DNA from: Paratrimastix pyriformis
Lineage: Eukaryota; Preaxostyla; Paratrimastigidae
Length of the DNA: 64,000 nt
Assembly (NCBI GenBank): GCA_027972325.1
Contig: JAPMOS010000030.1
Span: 124,001-188,000, forward strand
Reading direction: 5' to 3'
The number at the start of each line of letters is the position of its first letter. Positions within the stretch are counted from its first letter, which is position 1. The translations under genes were made by a program, and so were the position numbers. Under the pieces are notes generated by a model, which did no database searches, was not told the DNA's origin, and worked only from the letters and a program-made list of their open reading frames with translations. Below, one piece after another: positions 1 to 11,064 of this stretch.

Positions 1-2962
1 CAGCGGAGCCCCCTGCCGGGGCCCGCCCTCGGCCGTGCGGCGCTTCCGCCGAGAGGCAGCTTTTTTGGGAGGGAGAGGGAGGGAGGAGGAGGTTGAGGAG
101 GAGGTGGGGGTGGGGAGGGGGATGCAGAGTGGGGCATGAACATGAAGCCTCTGGAAAAGAAGTCTCGGTGTGGGGGGGGTCCGCTGAGAGGCCTGTTCCG
201 GAGGGGGGGGGGATGGGGGAGGGGGGACGTGTGGTATTTCGCGGGTGATTTTGATATTGATTGATCGATTCAGCGGTCTCTTGACCGTGCCCCCCCATCC
301 AAAACACCCCCTGCCCGATTGAAGTACTCTGATGCTCACAAACCACACAGACACACAGACACACGCCTCCTCTGGCCACGGACCTGCCCGATTGAAGTAC
401 TCTGATGCACACACCTCCTCTCTCTCATCGCCAACCCATGGCCACGGACCTGCCCGATTGAGATACTCGTCATCCTCGTCGACCTGCGAGGTGACCGTGG
501 CCTGGTCCGCAAAGGCCCGCCGCCGCCGGAGGGCCGCACTCTCCTCCTCGTCGGCCTGTTCCACCCCAAGGCCCCACAACCCAGAAGCAGACAGTGTGGG
601 TGAGCAAAAGTGAAGAGGCAGCACCACAAAAAGTCATATTGGACCGCGTCGATCATATGAATGCTGATGATGATCTGGTGGTGGTGGTTGGTGGTTGGTG
701 GTTGGTGGTGGTGGTTGGTGGTTGGTGGTGGTGGTGATGCTGATGATGGTGGTGGTGATCGGGTGATGATGATCGGGTGATGATGATGATGATGATTGGA
801 TGATTGGATGATGATGATGATGATGACGGCGACGACGACGATGCTGATGCTGAGCTCTCCCATCATCCTCCCGTGGCTTCCATCGCTTGCCGTCCCGGGA
901 GGCCAGACCTCCATCTCCTCCTCGGCCTTGCGGTCGATCTCGTCCACTTCGCTGGGCTCCTCCTCGGAGGCGGCCCGGTCGAGGTCCTCCGGGGTCAGTT
1001 CCGCGCCCTCCCGTCGGGCAGGCTTCTTGGCTGGAGGGGGTGGGCAGTAGGGGGGAAGCAGAGGGGGCGAGACGTGAGGACGGAATGGCGGGACGAGAGG
1101 ATGAGTGGGCGGGCGGTTCGAAGAGGGGAATGATGATGATGATGATCACGATGAGGATACGATGATGAAACGACGATGATGAAACGACGATGATGAAACG
1201 ACGATGATTGGATGGATGCTTGGATGCTGATGCTGATGCTGATGCTGATGCTGATGCTGATATGTTGATGCTGCCTTAGATGCCGATGAGGACGAGGACG
1301 AGGACGAGGACGATGCTGATGCTGATGCCGATGATCTGCTGCTGCTGCTGATGATGATGATGACGGGATGACGGGACGATGAAGACGATGCTGCTGCTGC
1401 TGCTGCTGATGATGATGATGATGTCGATCTGGCCGACGCGGACCCTTCTTCCTGTCCCTCCTGTTCTCCTTCCTGGCCTGCTTGCCCGCGGCCCCGTCCT
1501 CGGCCGAATGCCTGTCGAGCCCGCCCAGCCGGGCCGCCAGTGTGTCTACACCCACCCCGCCCGCCCCGGGGCCCTTGGCGGAGGCCCCAGCTGTCACCTC
1601 CTTGTGCGCGGTCGCCTCTTCGTCCTCTTCGTCGTCCTCGGGACCCGTCAGGTCGGCCGGGTTCGCGCCCATCGCGATCAGATGCGCACGGCGGGTGGCC
1701 CACTCGATGGCGCGCTGCTCGGGGGTCTGAGGAGCGGCTCGGCTGATGTAGGAGAGGGGAGGGGAGGGGGATAGGGGTGAGTCGGGGGGTGGCTCTGTGG
1801 CAGGTCGCAACAGAACCGTGACGGGTGACGGAAATGATGCGATCAAGTTGTGTGTTGTGTGCGTGTGTCGTGTAAAGAGTGTGTGTGTTGTGTGTGTGTG
1901 TGTGTGTGTCGTGTAAAGAAGGAACGAAGTGTGGGGGGAGGGAGGGAGGAGGGAGGAGGGGGGGAGGAGACAGCAGTTGTGATTGTCTGGAGGAGGCGAG
2001 GTGTGTGGACGTCATCGAGGGGTGATGCAGATGGCAGGTGCCTGTCCCAAAAAAGCGCATCATGATCTCTCGCGTGTGCTTTCGCGGTGTGGGAGGAAGA
2101 CGAGCACGCGCGCATGTGCCCCGGGGGGGGAGGCGGCCCCCCAACAGACAGGACTGGAGGAAGGGGTCGAGTAGGACCCTTGACACCCGCCGGCAGAGCG
2201 GCTCTTGCCCGGGGTGCGGCAGGCTTTGCCGCGGCCGCCAGTCGCTCCTTCTGTTGCCGGATGGCCTCCGCGGCGCTCAGTCCGGCTGCCGCCTCGGCCT
2301 CAGCCTCAGCCTGGGCCTGCTCCCGCAAGGCCGAGTTGCTGGTGCCCACGACGTAGAGACGCGTCGACCCGCCAAACCGGAGTTGGTCGCCTGTGGAGGC
2401 GGGACGATGAGGTGGCAGGAACCCCGAGGGCAGACCGACTCGGAGGCGAACCCATTCCAATGGGGCGGCCGGTTTATGGTTCACAAAAGATCCATGAGTC
2501 GAGCGCAGATCCTGGAGATAGAGCGCCCCTAGACAACGTCAACGGTCGAAAGATAAAAATGATCGAGATGATGGTGGGCAGACCGTCGGCGTGGTGGACA
2601 AGCCTGCAGTGGTTCCTGGAGACGGAAACATGCTCGAGAACAATCTGGCCGTTGCCCCGACCGATCAGATGTTCGACAGCACCGCTCAAATCGATGGGAG
2701 GAAGTGGAATCCCCTCCTTGATGACGTCCAGAAAGTACTGACTGTTGGCAACCGATTGCATCGAGGCCAACGGGACGGAGGGTCCCTCTCCAGTGGTATG
2801 GGCTGGCTGGCTTGGCGGGGGACTGACCGAAGCCGTCGAATTTGTTTCTGTCGGTTCCGATGGTGGGGAACTGGTTTGTGGGGCGCTCGGCTTGTCTCCA
2901 GCCTTTTCCGCGCTTGGGGAAGTCGATTCAACGAGGGGTGTCTCGGTGTTCACCTTTTCCAT
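1..2962 (-). CDS. kanadaptin-like FHA-domain protein (partial, 3' end off the left edge)
   Basis: Seven exons can be joined in phase: 2962-2584, 2528-2436, 2390-2150, 1742-1444, 1030-909, 555-450 and 59-1 (continuing). The first two introns are 55 and 45 nt, and all six donors read GTCTG or GTCCG. After an acidic Ser/Pro-rich N-terminus comes an FHA domain: the strand LEHVSVSRNHCRL, then DLRSTHGSFVNH across the first intron, then RFGGSTRLYVV across the second. The FGGSTRL signature and the later acidic VDEDDEYLNRAG segment fit kanadaptin (SLC4A1AP) better than NIPP1 or SNIP1. The middle is Glu/Ala-rich and probably coiled. In animals the protein is nuclear and linked to splicing and trafficking; its role here is inferred only by homology. 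The start ATG at 2962 is the first in an open frame. The C-terminal end is outside the window. Confidence 0.72.
309..480 (-). repeat. three copies of a kanadaptin exon end plus donor site
   Basis: The real exon end (reading EYLNRAG followed by the donor GTCCG) lies at about 439-480. Two further copies of the same 25-35 bp stretch sit in the following intron at about 373-408 and 309-335. The middle copy keeps the GTCCG donor; the leftmost keeps only the exon part and changes after it. Confidence 0.75.
640..1400. repeat. GAT-rich and GTT/GGT-rich simple sequence in kanadaptin introns
   Basis: Between the kanadaptin exons the + strand is a mixture of GATGAT, GGTGGTTG, GATGCT and GACGAG arrays (about 655-850 and 1125-1440). 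In the gene's sense these are ATC-type repeats. Long open frames across them encode only poly-His, poly-Ser or poly-Asp and are not genes. Confidence 0.8.
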
Positions 2963-3239
2963 ATTCTGGAGAAGAGTATCAAGATCCCCTGCGGTCTAGA
3001 GGCAATTCGTCGAGTTGGCAACGAATAACAATCGTGTTTTACCGAGCGGTCCGCAGAATTTTCTCGATCTGGCGGAGCTCTCGAAGTTGGTCGCTCTCTT
3101 CGTTTCGGTAAATCCTGCAAAAAAATGTACATGTGTGTGGGTTTGAGGCATTCACCGACCCGAGACGGCTGAGAGCAGTTCGACAGATGGTCGGAAGATG
3201 ACGTCTGATGAGGGGATCGGCATTTGATCCGCAGTTAAA

Positions 3240-3870
3240 TCCAACCTGGACGACTTTGACGAGCTCCTACAAAGGGATGATCACCACAACTGTGAACAAG
3301 GTTGGTGGGAGGGAGCAGACCTGAGCAAGCTCGTGTGAAGCGGTCCCGAAACGGAGGCCCGCCATGGCGGCCGAGACAGCCAGGTGGGGGAAGGCGACAT
3401 CGAAGCGGCTCTGGGCACTGTGCGTGCGTAAAAAACACAACCATCATCAAATGAAAAGTCGCTAAAACCCCAAAGACCCTGCCCATGTGGCCGGGGTTGG
3501 GCTGGTTACGGGCAAGTCTGTGCGGGCATCCCGATCCGATGAGCATGTCTATGTTGCCGCGGGACAAGACAGACCATGCCCACCGGGCAGCCTCATCGAG
3601 GGTCTTGCCCAGGTCGGGGTGGCCCGGGTGCAGGACCTCCTGCCTCAGCGCCAGGCAGCGCCGGAGCTGCGCGAACCGAGCTGAGCTGAACCCGGCTGCC
3701 AACAACCATGTTCAAAGGAAAATCATGCAGGATAGATTTGCGTGAACAACAGGAGCGGAGGTTGTAATATTTTTGCTTCCCCACCAATACACTGCATAAT
3801 TGTCGGCCGAATGACGGACGACAGCCCATCAACATCAACATCAGCATCAACATCAGCAGCATTATCATCC

Positions 3871-3968
<98 letters not shown>

Positions 3969-6900
3969 CCCGATCATCAACATCAACATCATCATCAGCG
4001 GACCGGGACCTCGCTCGAAGCCGCTCCAGATCTCAGCCGCCTCACGTCGGGTGCGGCCCCACTGCACCATCATCTCGTCGCTTGCCACCTTTCTCTGGCA
4101 GAGTGGACACCAGCCCGCAGGACCCAGGATCGGGTGGTCTCGGGGCAACACCAAGCCAACCCCGAGAAACTGGGGGCCCCACAAGCTCGTGCTGGTGGGC
4201 GCAGTGGCGCCGGTGGCCGGGGCCGGCGGCGCGGCAAGGAGACTGAGGGCCGCGGGCCAGAGCGCGTCAAGGGAGGCGTCGTGGTTGGGGCACCGGAAGC
4301 CGGCCGTCAGACAGTCGGCCAAGAGCGAAGCCTGGCTGCTCAGGCAGGCAGGAAAAAAAAGGAGGAGAAACGAGGTTCAAGAATGCGACACAAATCTCCC
4401 GAGGATTGGGGGAAAATTGCGCGGTTCTTCACAACAACAACTCATGTTGCGCCTCATTTGGCCCCAAAGAGTCCATGAAAGACGGAGGCGGAGCGATCGC
4501 CTGGCAAGGCCGAACAGTGGCAGTCCGGAGCCGGATTGGGCTCGGAGCATGACGCGTCAGCCAATGCGCCCACGGAAGGGCGACCGACCTTGTGCAGGCC
4601 GAACAGTGACAGTCGAAGCCGTATTGGGCACGGAGCATCTCCTGCCGGCAGGCCGTGGTGTAGTGCCCCAGACAGGGCCCGTAGGACACGGTCACCTAGT
4701 GCGCGGTGTGGTCTGTTAGGTTGGCCAATTTCGAAGGGCGACGGTGTTTGAGGGCTGTGTCTCACGTGCTTTTTTGAGGGCTGTCTGTCTGCCTGTGTCT
4801 CACGTGCTTTTTTGCGTCTGTGTGTCTGCCTTGTGCTTTTTTTGCGTCTGTGTGTCTGCCTGTGCACGTGCTGTTTTGCGTCTGTGTGTCTGCCTGTGTG
4901 TCTGGACGGCCAGCTGGCGCGCCTTTCTCTTTTGAACTTGTCGCAACTTTACAGCATATTCTCTCTCTGGCCATCGGGGTGGGGAGGAGGGAGGGACGAG
5001 GGAGCTGGGCAGTGCGCGCGGACCTCTTCGTGGGGTCCGATCTCCCGAATGGCCTTCAGCACGAGGCGCGAGCCCTGCGCCACGCCACAATTAACGATTG
5101 GGGGTATGAAAGGAGGTCGAGCGATGGAGGCCACTGTGCGGCACCGGCTGTCATTCAATCATCATCGCCGCCACCACCGTTCCGTAGGCCCGCCCTTAAC
5201 ATGCATCATGTGATGATGGGGGCCCCCCCTTGACTTGACCTGCCATGCTGGGTGATGAGCACAGGCAATAGCATCATCATCATCATCCCAACACGTACAA
5301 ACCTTCCAGAAGAGCATCGTGTTGGGGTCGCAGCTGTGGTTTGTGTGGGCCATCAGCGGGTAGAGCCCAAATCCCAGGCGCGACTGGGCGGCACCCGCCG
5401 TGGGAATAGCGAGAGGAAGGAGGGGCGCGAGTGTAAAGAGTGAGACAACAAAAAAGTCACCCCCGCAAAGGTCTGGCCGAAGAACAATCTCGTTTTGCCT
5501 GTGTCTGCGGGGAGCCAGAATACATGGGCGCTTTTTGTCACCACGCACACAGCAATGATGACACAATGAACGGGGGGCACCACAGAAAATACGGGGGCAG
5601 CGAAGAACACCAGAATGACGCAGGCGAGCCGTGTCAAAATCGCAAAAGCATCAATGGGCGCAGATTGAATCGGCCTGCCCATTGCTGAAAGAATGGCGAG
5701 GTCGGGTCGGTCGTCAGACCTGGACAAAGACTTCAGTCTCGGGTCCCGCGCGACCATCCTGCTCCACGGCCCTCGCAAGTCCTGCCTTTTCCAACTCGAC
5801 GTCGACTGTCTCAACCACCCCGGCACTCGACCCTCGCCTGTCGATCGCCCCTTCGGCCAGAGTTGTGGGTTCCAAGGTCGTTGGCGCGATCCCGTTGACC
5901 CGGAACTGAGCCAGAAAGCGGGTGATCAGGTCGAGCAAGGAGGGGCTGGTTGCCACGGGCAGATCGAGAAGGGCCGGCAGAGATTCGGGAAGGGCCGGGC
6001 CACCGGCGGCGAGCAGGTCGGAGGCCAGCGCCTAAGACCCGCGGCGGGAAAAGGGGACCAGTGTGAGCAGAGAGCGGATGGTCGCGAAAAACGCGTGGGT
6101 GGTGGGGATCCGCTCTCCTCAAGTTGGCGTTGAGAAGTTGAGTCATTGAGGAGATGGAAAGCAATTTGTGATTGTGCCAACATTACAGAGGTTGAAGAGA
6201 AATACAGAAGACGATTCACAGAAGCAGGCGAAACATCAGAAATGCTGGCTTGAAGGTCCCGCAAATAACACCCAGGATGGCAACAACGGAAGACAGACAA
6301 GGGCGATGTCGCAGTGGCGCTGCTGCACCTCCGCGGGCAGCAGCTCCAGATGGGGCATTAGCCGGTACGCCGTGGCGAAGGAGCTCTCGACTGGATGCGC
6401 TGGCAGGCTGGGAGGGGGTCAAGCAAGGAAAAGTGGCAAATGGTTAAACATCCCTATGATACGCGAAGATCTTGGGGTGCTCATTGATCGCCCCCCAGCA
6501 TGGTGGAAGTGGTCTCTCGATGTGGGTGCCGAGAGGGCGGTGAGCCGAGACGGGGGGGGGGGGGGGGGGGGGGGGGATAAGCCGACCCTCATCAAGACAG
6601 ACCCGTCAATATCGGCTTCCCTCCCGAGCCACTTAATCGCCCGAAGGCGCGTCGGGGAGCGGAGGCAGGCCTCCAGTCTCATCCTGCCGCAGAGGGCCCG
6701 CGCCAGGGCAGCAGCCTGGACATCAGTATGGTCATCGGCATCCACAGTACTTGTGGCCACCGGCACCGTGTCGCACTGCTGCCCAACGCTCACAGCACCC
6801 GATCTTTCAGCTCCCGCTCCAGCAATGCCTCCTGGCGGTGATGCGGATGCGATGGTTGTCAGCTGGACGGCCAGCCAGCAGGCAAACGAGCAGAACCGGC

Positions 6901-8204
6901 TCTTCGGCGCGCGATTTTGGGGGGCCGAGGACACGGGCAGGGCCGGAAGACAGTATCGGAGGACGTGGTGAGCACCTGGTGGAGTGGGCAGCGCGGGGAA
7001 GGGACGGAGGCAGTGCGCACAGTGGAACGGGGACCCGGTGGGAACGGAAGCCAGTGGCGCTGCGAGGGAAAGACGGACGGGATGAGCGGATGTGAGCCGG
7101 TGTTGTGTGCGAGCGTATGTGCGTGTAAAGAAGGAAAGGAGTAACGGGAAAACGTGTGTGCGTGTGTTATGCGCAGGAGTCAAGACAGAGCGAAAGAAGA
7201 AACGGAAACTAAAATATATAGAGGGGCGGCAAGAGAGACAGCCCCGCGGGGCGAAGGGTTCCCTGTGGAGGGCGTTTGAGATTGGGGGGGTTCGCGAGTG
7301 TCTTTTGTGTTCTGTGTTCATCTCTCTTTCGACTGGTGCTGCTCCAGAAAGGACCCGTCAACCTCATCATCCTCGGTCGTTGCACATCACGAAAAAAAAC
7401 AGCACAGAAAAAAAAAACGCGGGCTCGCTCGTCCCAGACCTTCTTCGAGGATGACCGTCCCCGGGGCGACCCGCTCTTCCATGATCAGGTGCCGGCCTTT
7501 CTCCGGGGCGATAGCCACCCTCAAGCGCGGGTGCCACTCGGCGCGGCCCGCACCCCACCAGGCAGCGGCTTCCCGGAGTGGTCGGCAGTACACCGGAGAT
7601 GCCTCCAGTTGCTCCAGATTCGGAGAGAAGAGGGTGGGAAAGGGCCGGGGGGAAGTCGACGATGGTGATGGTGATGGAGCGGCGGGGGAGAGCCTCTTGA
7701 GGGCCTGGGCGATCTCCGAGCGGTCGGCAGGGGTCGGGGCTGTCGGCGGGCGAGGCAGAGAGGCATCGAGGCGATCGGAAGCAAGCCGTTCTGCGACGGA
7801 ATACAGTTCAAGGGCTTCCTTCGTGGAAGATGATGATGCGTTCTGCGAAAAAAAAAAGGAAAATCAAACCATCTTCGCTCCGAGTTTTTCAGCTGCTTGT
7901 GCGGCGCGAAGACAGGGCTTTAGGTAAGAAGGGGCGCACGCGACAGCCGCGCAAGCATCCGAGGAGGCCATTGCCCATTGAGAGACGCGTTGCAAGGCCG
8001 CGGAGCGATTTGAAAGGAGCATCGCAATAATAACAGGGTCGGGGAAATCGGCATCCGAAGCTTCTGCAAGGCCCTGTCGAGTGGGTGATGATGAATGAAA
8101 GATCGATGGTGCGGGTGGGCGACCATCGTGTAATGCGCTATGGCCAAATGATTTTCGCCATGGGAAAAGGCTAAATTGCCCGCATCCTTGTGTTGGGAGG
8201 CCAT
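3240..8204 (-). CDS. SMYD4-like TPR / SET / MYND protein lysine methyltransferase
   Basis: The order from the N-terminus is TPR, start of SET, MYND, rest of SET, C-terminal TPR, as in SMYD4. Near 8204-8120 is a TPR helix pair (KDAGNLAFSHGENHLAIAHY). It is followed near 8085-7865 by LLSNRSAALQRV, and near 7830-7440 by the exon carrying the SET start (RHLIMEERVAPGTVILEE). A Cys-rich MYND-like block (CAHCLRPF, then RFCSFACW) lies near 7020-6870. The SET core GFGLYPLMAHTNHSCDPNT is near 5370-5290, LVLKAIREIGPHEEV near 5080-5030, and the post-SET stretch SYGPCLGHYTT with FDCHCSAC near 4690-4590. The last recognisable TPR (LALRQEVLHPGHPDLGKTLD) is near 3655-3595. The NHSCDPN motif is the cofactor/substrate-binding signature. 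The exact 3' exon is unresolved, and an upstream in-frame ATG at 8279 is possible. The product should methylate protein lysines. Confidence 0.8.
3868..3972. repeat. (ATC)n microsatellite in SMYD4-like intron
   Basis: About 33 uninterrupted CAT/ATC triplets on the + strand, flanked by CATCAA variants. It lies within an intron of the - strand SMYD4-like gene and has no coding meaning. Confidence 0.95.
4744..4905. repeat. minisatellite of TGTGTCTGCC / CACGTGCTTTTTTG units
   Basis: Four to five imperfect copies of a roughly 36 bp unit that mixes CACGTGCTTTTTTG with CGTCTGTGTGTCTGCC, lying in an intron of the SMYD4-like gene. Confidence 0.8.
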
Positions 8205-8403
8205 AAGCAGCCCACGCTCTTTGACAGGGTTATTAGCCGCTGTCTCCAAGGGGTTATGTACGTTACCACGCAAATTCAATTATTATTCCAGCCCTCCGGC
8301 TCCCTCGCTGGTTGCCCCGTTCCCGTCGGTGACAAATGGCACGTCTGCGTGCTTGCGTATTTTCGATTCCGGCAGAAGCAAGACAGAGCAGAGGAAAGAA
8401 AGA

Positions 8404-10635
8404 TCACATGCGTGAATAGCGAGACTCGGGAATAAGCTGTACATTGGGGAATCTTCCGAGAACCATCTCCCCCGCGGTAGCGGGGGCTCCTTCCACTCGC
8501 AGCAGCCCAGCTCCCGTTCCCTCGGCACAAATGATCGCCTCAAGGGTGACGCAAGCTCCCAGCTGGATCAGCTCCAACCTGGGACACCCACGTAGGGTCA
8601 GCGAAGTCACTCCCCAGCTAGCCGGGAGGTGCAATTCGACCAAAGATGGACAGTGCAGCGTCAGATGGGCCGGGGTCTGGGCCAGAGTCAGCGTGTGTAA
8701 CCGGGGTAATTGAGCCAGAGTGTGGTTGAGCATGGCACACCACTGCAGGGTGGAAGTCCGCAGGCCGAGGGAGAGCCTGCGCAAGGTGGGTGCCACGTGA
8801 AGCAGCAGGGAAGCCAAAAAGTCCTCGCTGGCCGGCGCGACTTGGCCCATGTGAAGCTCGCAGAGCGGGGCGCCTGGGGTCAGGTCCACCCGACACCGCG
8901 GCTCCATCCGGGGCACCGAGAGCGAGTTCAGGACACACGAATGGATCACCAACCGGGTCAGCGAGGGCAGGGTGACCTTGAAGTGGCGAAGGGCGGCACC
9001 GAAGACAGTCAATTGGGTGGGGAAGTCGCCCTCTGCCGAGGGGCTGAAACACACGTCGACCGAGTGGACGGCCGGTCCCAGTCGCAGGCCATACTCGCCT
9101 TCCACGGAGAAGAGCCGAGGCACGCGGACGGAGAGCCCACGGATCGTTGTGAGGGATGGAGCCAAACTGCCGCTGCAGAGGGCCTCCAGGGTCGCCTGGT
9201 CCGAGATGGTGATCCCCTCCAGAGTGGCCAGGCTTGGCCACTCGAGCAGCAGAGGCACCCATGGCGGCTCGGAACAGTCCGTTGGCGTTGTCACGACTGT
9301 GTCGAGGTGGGGCATCGGGCCGGCGGAGAATTCGCGCCAGGTGGGAACGTTGGTGAGTCGGCGGAGATTGGGGCACCGCAGCTGCAGCACGGCGGGCGAG
9401 CGGCCGGTTGCGACGAGAGCCGGAAGCTCCAGGCATTCCAAGAGGGGACACTCGATGACGCATTGGTCGCAGACAAGACACTGCAGGCGGAGTTCTCGCA
9501 GCACTGGGGCCACCAGATGCAGCCCGGTAAAGCGGGTGGTCACGCCGGCCTGCAGGGTGAACCGCTCCAGGCGGTCCAGTGGAAGGGCGATCGGTGGGAG
9601 CTGGGGCCAGGCCGCCTCGCGGAAGGCCAGATCCGAAATGCGAGGTAGCGCCGAGATGACCAGAAGAAGATCAGGCGCCAATTCGGGGGCCAGGGCGTTG
9701 AGATGGACAGAGGTGAGGGTGCCTGCAGCCGTACGGAGGAGGGTCAGGAGACCGGGCAGAGTCTCTGGCCCAAGGCCTTGACAAGAGATTGTGAGGGCAG
9801 TGAGGTGCTCGAATCGGTCCAGTTGTTGCAAAAGAGTGGCCAGGGTGTCGTGGGAGCAGCGAGGCATCTCAAGACGCTTCAGGGCAGCTGACTCGGCCAG
9901 GGTCCAGTCCAGATCAACCTCTTGCTCCCCGCAAAATGACAGTGACTTTAAGCAAGGGAGGTGGGGCAGAAGCGACCAGACGCCTTCGTGGTGTGAGACC
10001 GTCAGATGACGGAGGATGCAGCAGGGCTGCAGCAACACCAAATCGGGGCTGCTGCTGCGGTGGAGCAGGAGTGTGAGGTGGCGAAGGTTGGGGCAATAAT
10101 GCCCGATGGAGCTCAATAGCCAATTCCCATAGTGGGGCCAATGGGCCGAATCAGCGTCCACACACCCAACCGCGAACCGCTCGAGACCCGGAAGATGACT
10201 GAGGATGCGGCACAGGGCGCCCTCGGGGAGACCCTTGTCAGACGGCACATGGAGGATCCGCAACATGTCATGCCCCCTGAAGGCAACGTCAGTCCAGCCA
10301 AGGGAGCCATCATCGGGTCGGCAGCCTCGGAGGACCCTTCTGGCCGAGAAGGAGAGGACCTCGAGATGGTGGCAAGGACCCACAAGAGCCGCGAGTGCCT
10401 CCGGTGTGACGATTTGATGGTCGCACCATTCCTTGGTGTCGTCTATAGAAGATCCAATGTCGTCTGATTTTGATTCAAAAGATAAAGATCGAAGGGTGCC
10501 ACGCAGAGAGGTTCGAAGTGCATGAGTAATCGAGATCAGGAGGCAGTAGGTTCCGGCTGGAAACGCTGAACATAATATGATTTGGGTGAGAATGTCTGAC
10601 GGAATTAACGTTATGATATCGAATTCCGGAAATTC
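8404..10635 (-). CDS. F-box-like / leucine-rich-repeat protein, copy 1
   Basis: One long frame encodes irregular leucine-rich repeats of the F-box/LRR kind (ILSHLPGLERFAVG, CPNLRHLTLLLHR, CPRLELIQLGAC) to the stop near 8404. The frame has no ATG at 10383; it stays open upstream to about 10635, where it begins behind a good acceptor (CCCCTTAG). The added N-terminus (SDILTQIILCSAFPAGTYC) looks like an F-box helix and aligns with the N-terminus of the paralogue at 49355-51793. Both share the phrase EALAALVGPC or DALAALVGPC. The first exon with the start codon was not found. Such proteins usually supply the substrate-binding side of an SCF ubiquitin ligase; that role is inference. Apart from the possible first intron the body is intronless, unlike its neighbours. 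Confidence 0.7.
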   Translation of the reverse strand, partial: EFPEFDIITLIPSDILTQIILCSAFPAGTYCLLISITHALRTSLRGTLRSLSFESKSDDIGSSIDDTKEWCDHQIVTPEALAALVGPCHHLEVLSFSARRVLRGCRPDDGSLGWTDVAFRGHDMLRILHVPSDKGLPEGALCRILSHLPGLERFAVGCVDADSAHWPHYGNWLLSSIGHYCPNLRHLTLLLHRSSSPDLVLLQPCCILRHLTVSHHEGVWSLLPHLPCLKSLSFCGEQEVDLDWTLAESAALKRLEMPRCSHDTLATLLQQLDRFEHLTALTISCQGLGPETLPGLLTLLRTAAGTLTSVHLNALAPELAPDLLLVISALPRISDLAFREAAWPQLPPIALPLDRLERFTLQAGVTTRFTGLHLVAPVLRELRLQCLVCDQCVIECPLLECLELPALVATGRSPAVLQLRCPNLRRLTNVPTWREFSAGPMPHLDTVVTTPTDCSEPPWVPLLLEWPSLATLEGITISDQATLEALCSGSLAPSLTTIRGLSVRVPRLFSVEGEYGLRLGPAVHSVDVCFSPSAEGDFPTQLTVFGAALRHFKVTLPSLTRLVIHSCVLNSLSVPRMEPRCRVDLTPGAPLCELHMGQVAPASEDFLASLLLHVAPTLRRLSLGLRTSTLQWCAMLNHTLAQLPRLHTLTLAQTPAHLTLHCPSLVELHLPASWGVTSLTLRGCPRLELIQLGACVTLEAIICAEGTGAGLLRVEGAPATAGEMVLGRFPNVQLIPESRYSRM

Positions 10636-11064
10636 CTAAGGGGACCAAGGTGATGGACATATTAAGGCAGGAAAAAGCAGGCTTTTTTGACATCCTCAAG
10701 CTTTTGAAAGAAGAGGTTATTTTGAGTATTCTGGAGAAGAAGCGATTGGCAGAGTCCAAAAGAAACGACTGCCAGACCAAATTTCAGCGAAATAATCAAC
10801 AGTGGGTTTCACCAGTCGTTCTGAGGTCCCGCCGGATCCGGCGTACCATCGCTTCTTTTGAAACCATCTGCCAACTCGCCTCGACGAGGATAGGCCAACC
10901 TGTGAGCGAGGCAGCCCCCAAGTGAAGGGGTGGGGAGTTCTGGACCATTCACATGTCTGAGGCAATTCTTTGGTTTCACACACTGAAAGACAGACCGTAT
11001 TTTACGAAAAATAGTACCTTACGAAAATTAGTACCTACCCCCGTTTTTTTGGGGTCCGCCGAAA
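10636..11064. other. intergenic stretch with three GAAAATTAGTACC-type copies
   Basis: No convincing gene. Near 10998-11085 the phrase TTACGAAAAATAGTACC occurs three times with small changes. This could be subterminal repeats of a transposable element, but I cannot find a matching inverted copy at the far end of the next gene. Confidence 0.4.

Noticed and set aside
8710-9781. Long + strand open frames opposite LRR copy 1
   Set aside because: Shadow frames of a GC-rich coding strand; Arg/Gly/Gln-rich and without motifs. The same holds for 50249-51479 opposite LRR copy 2.
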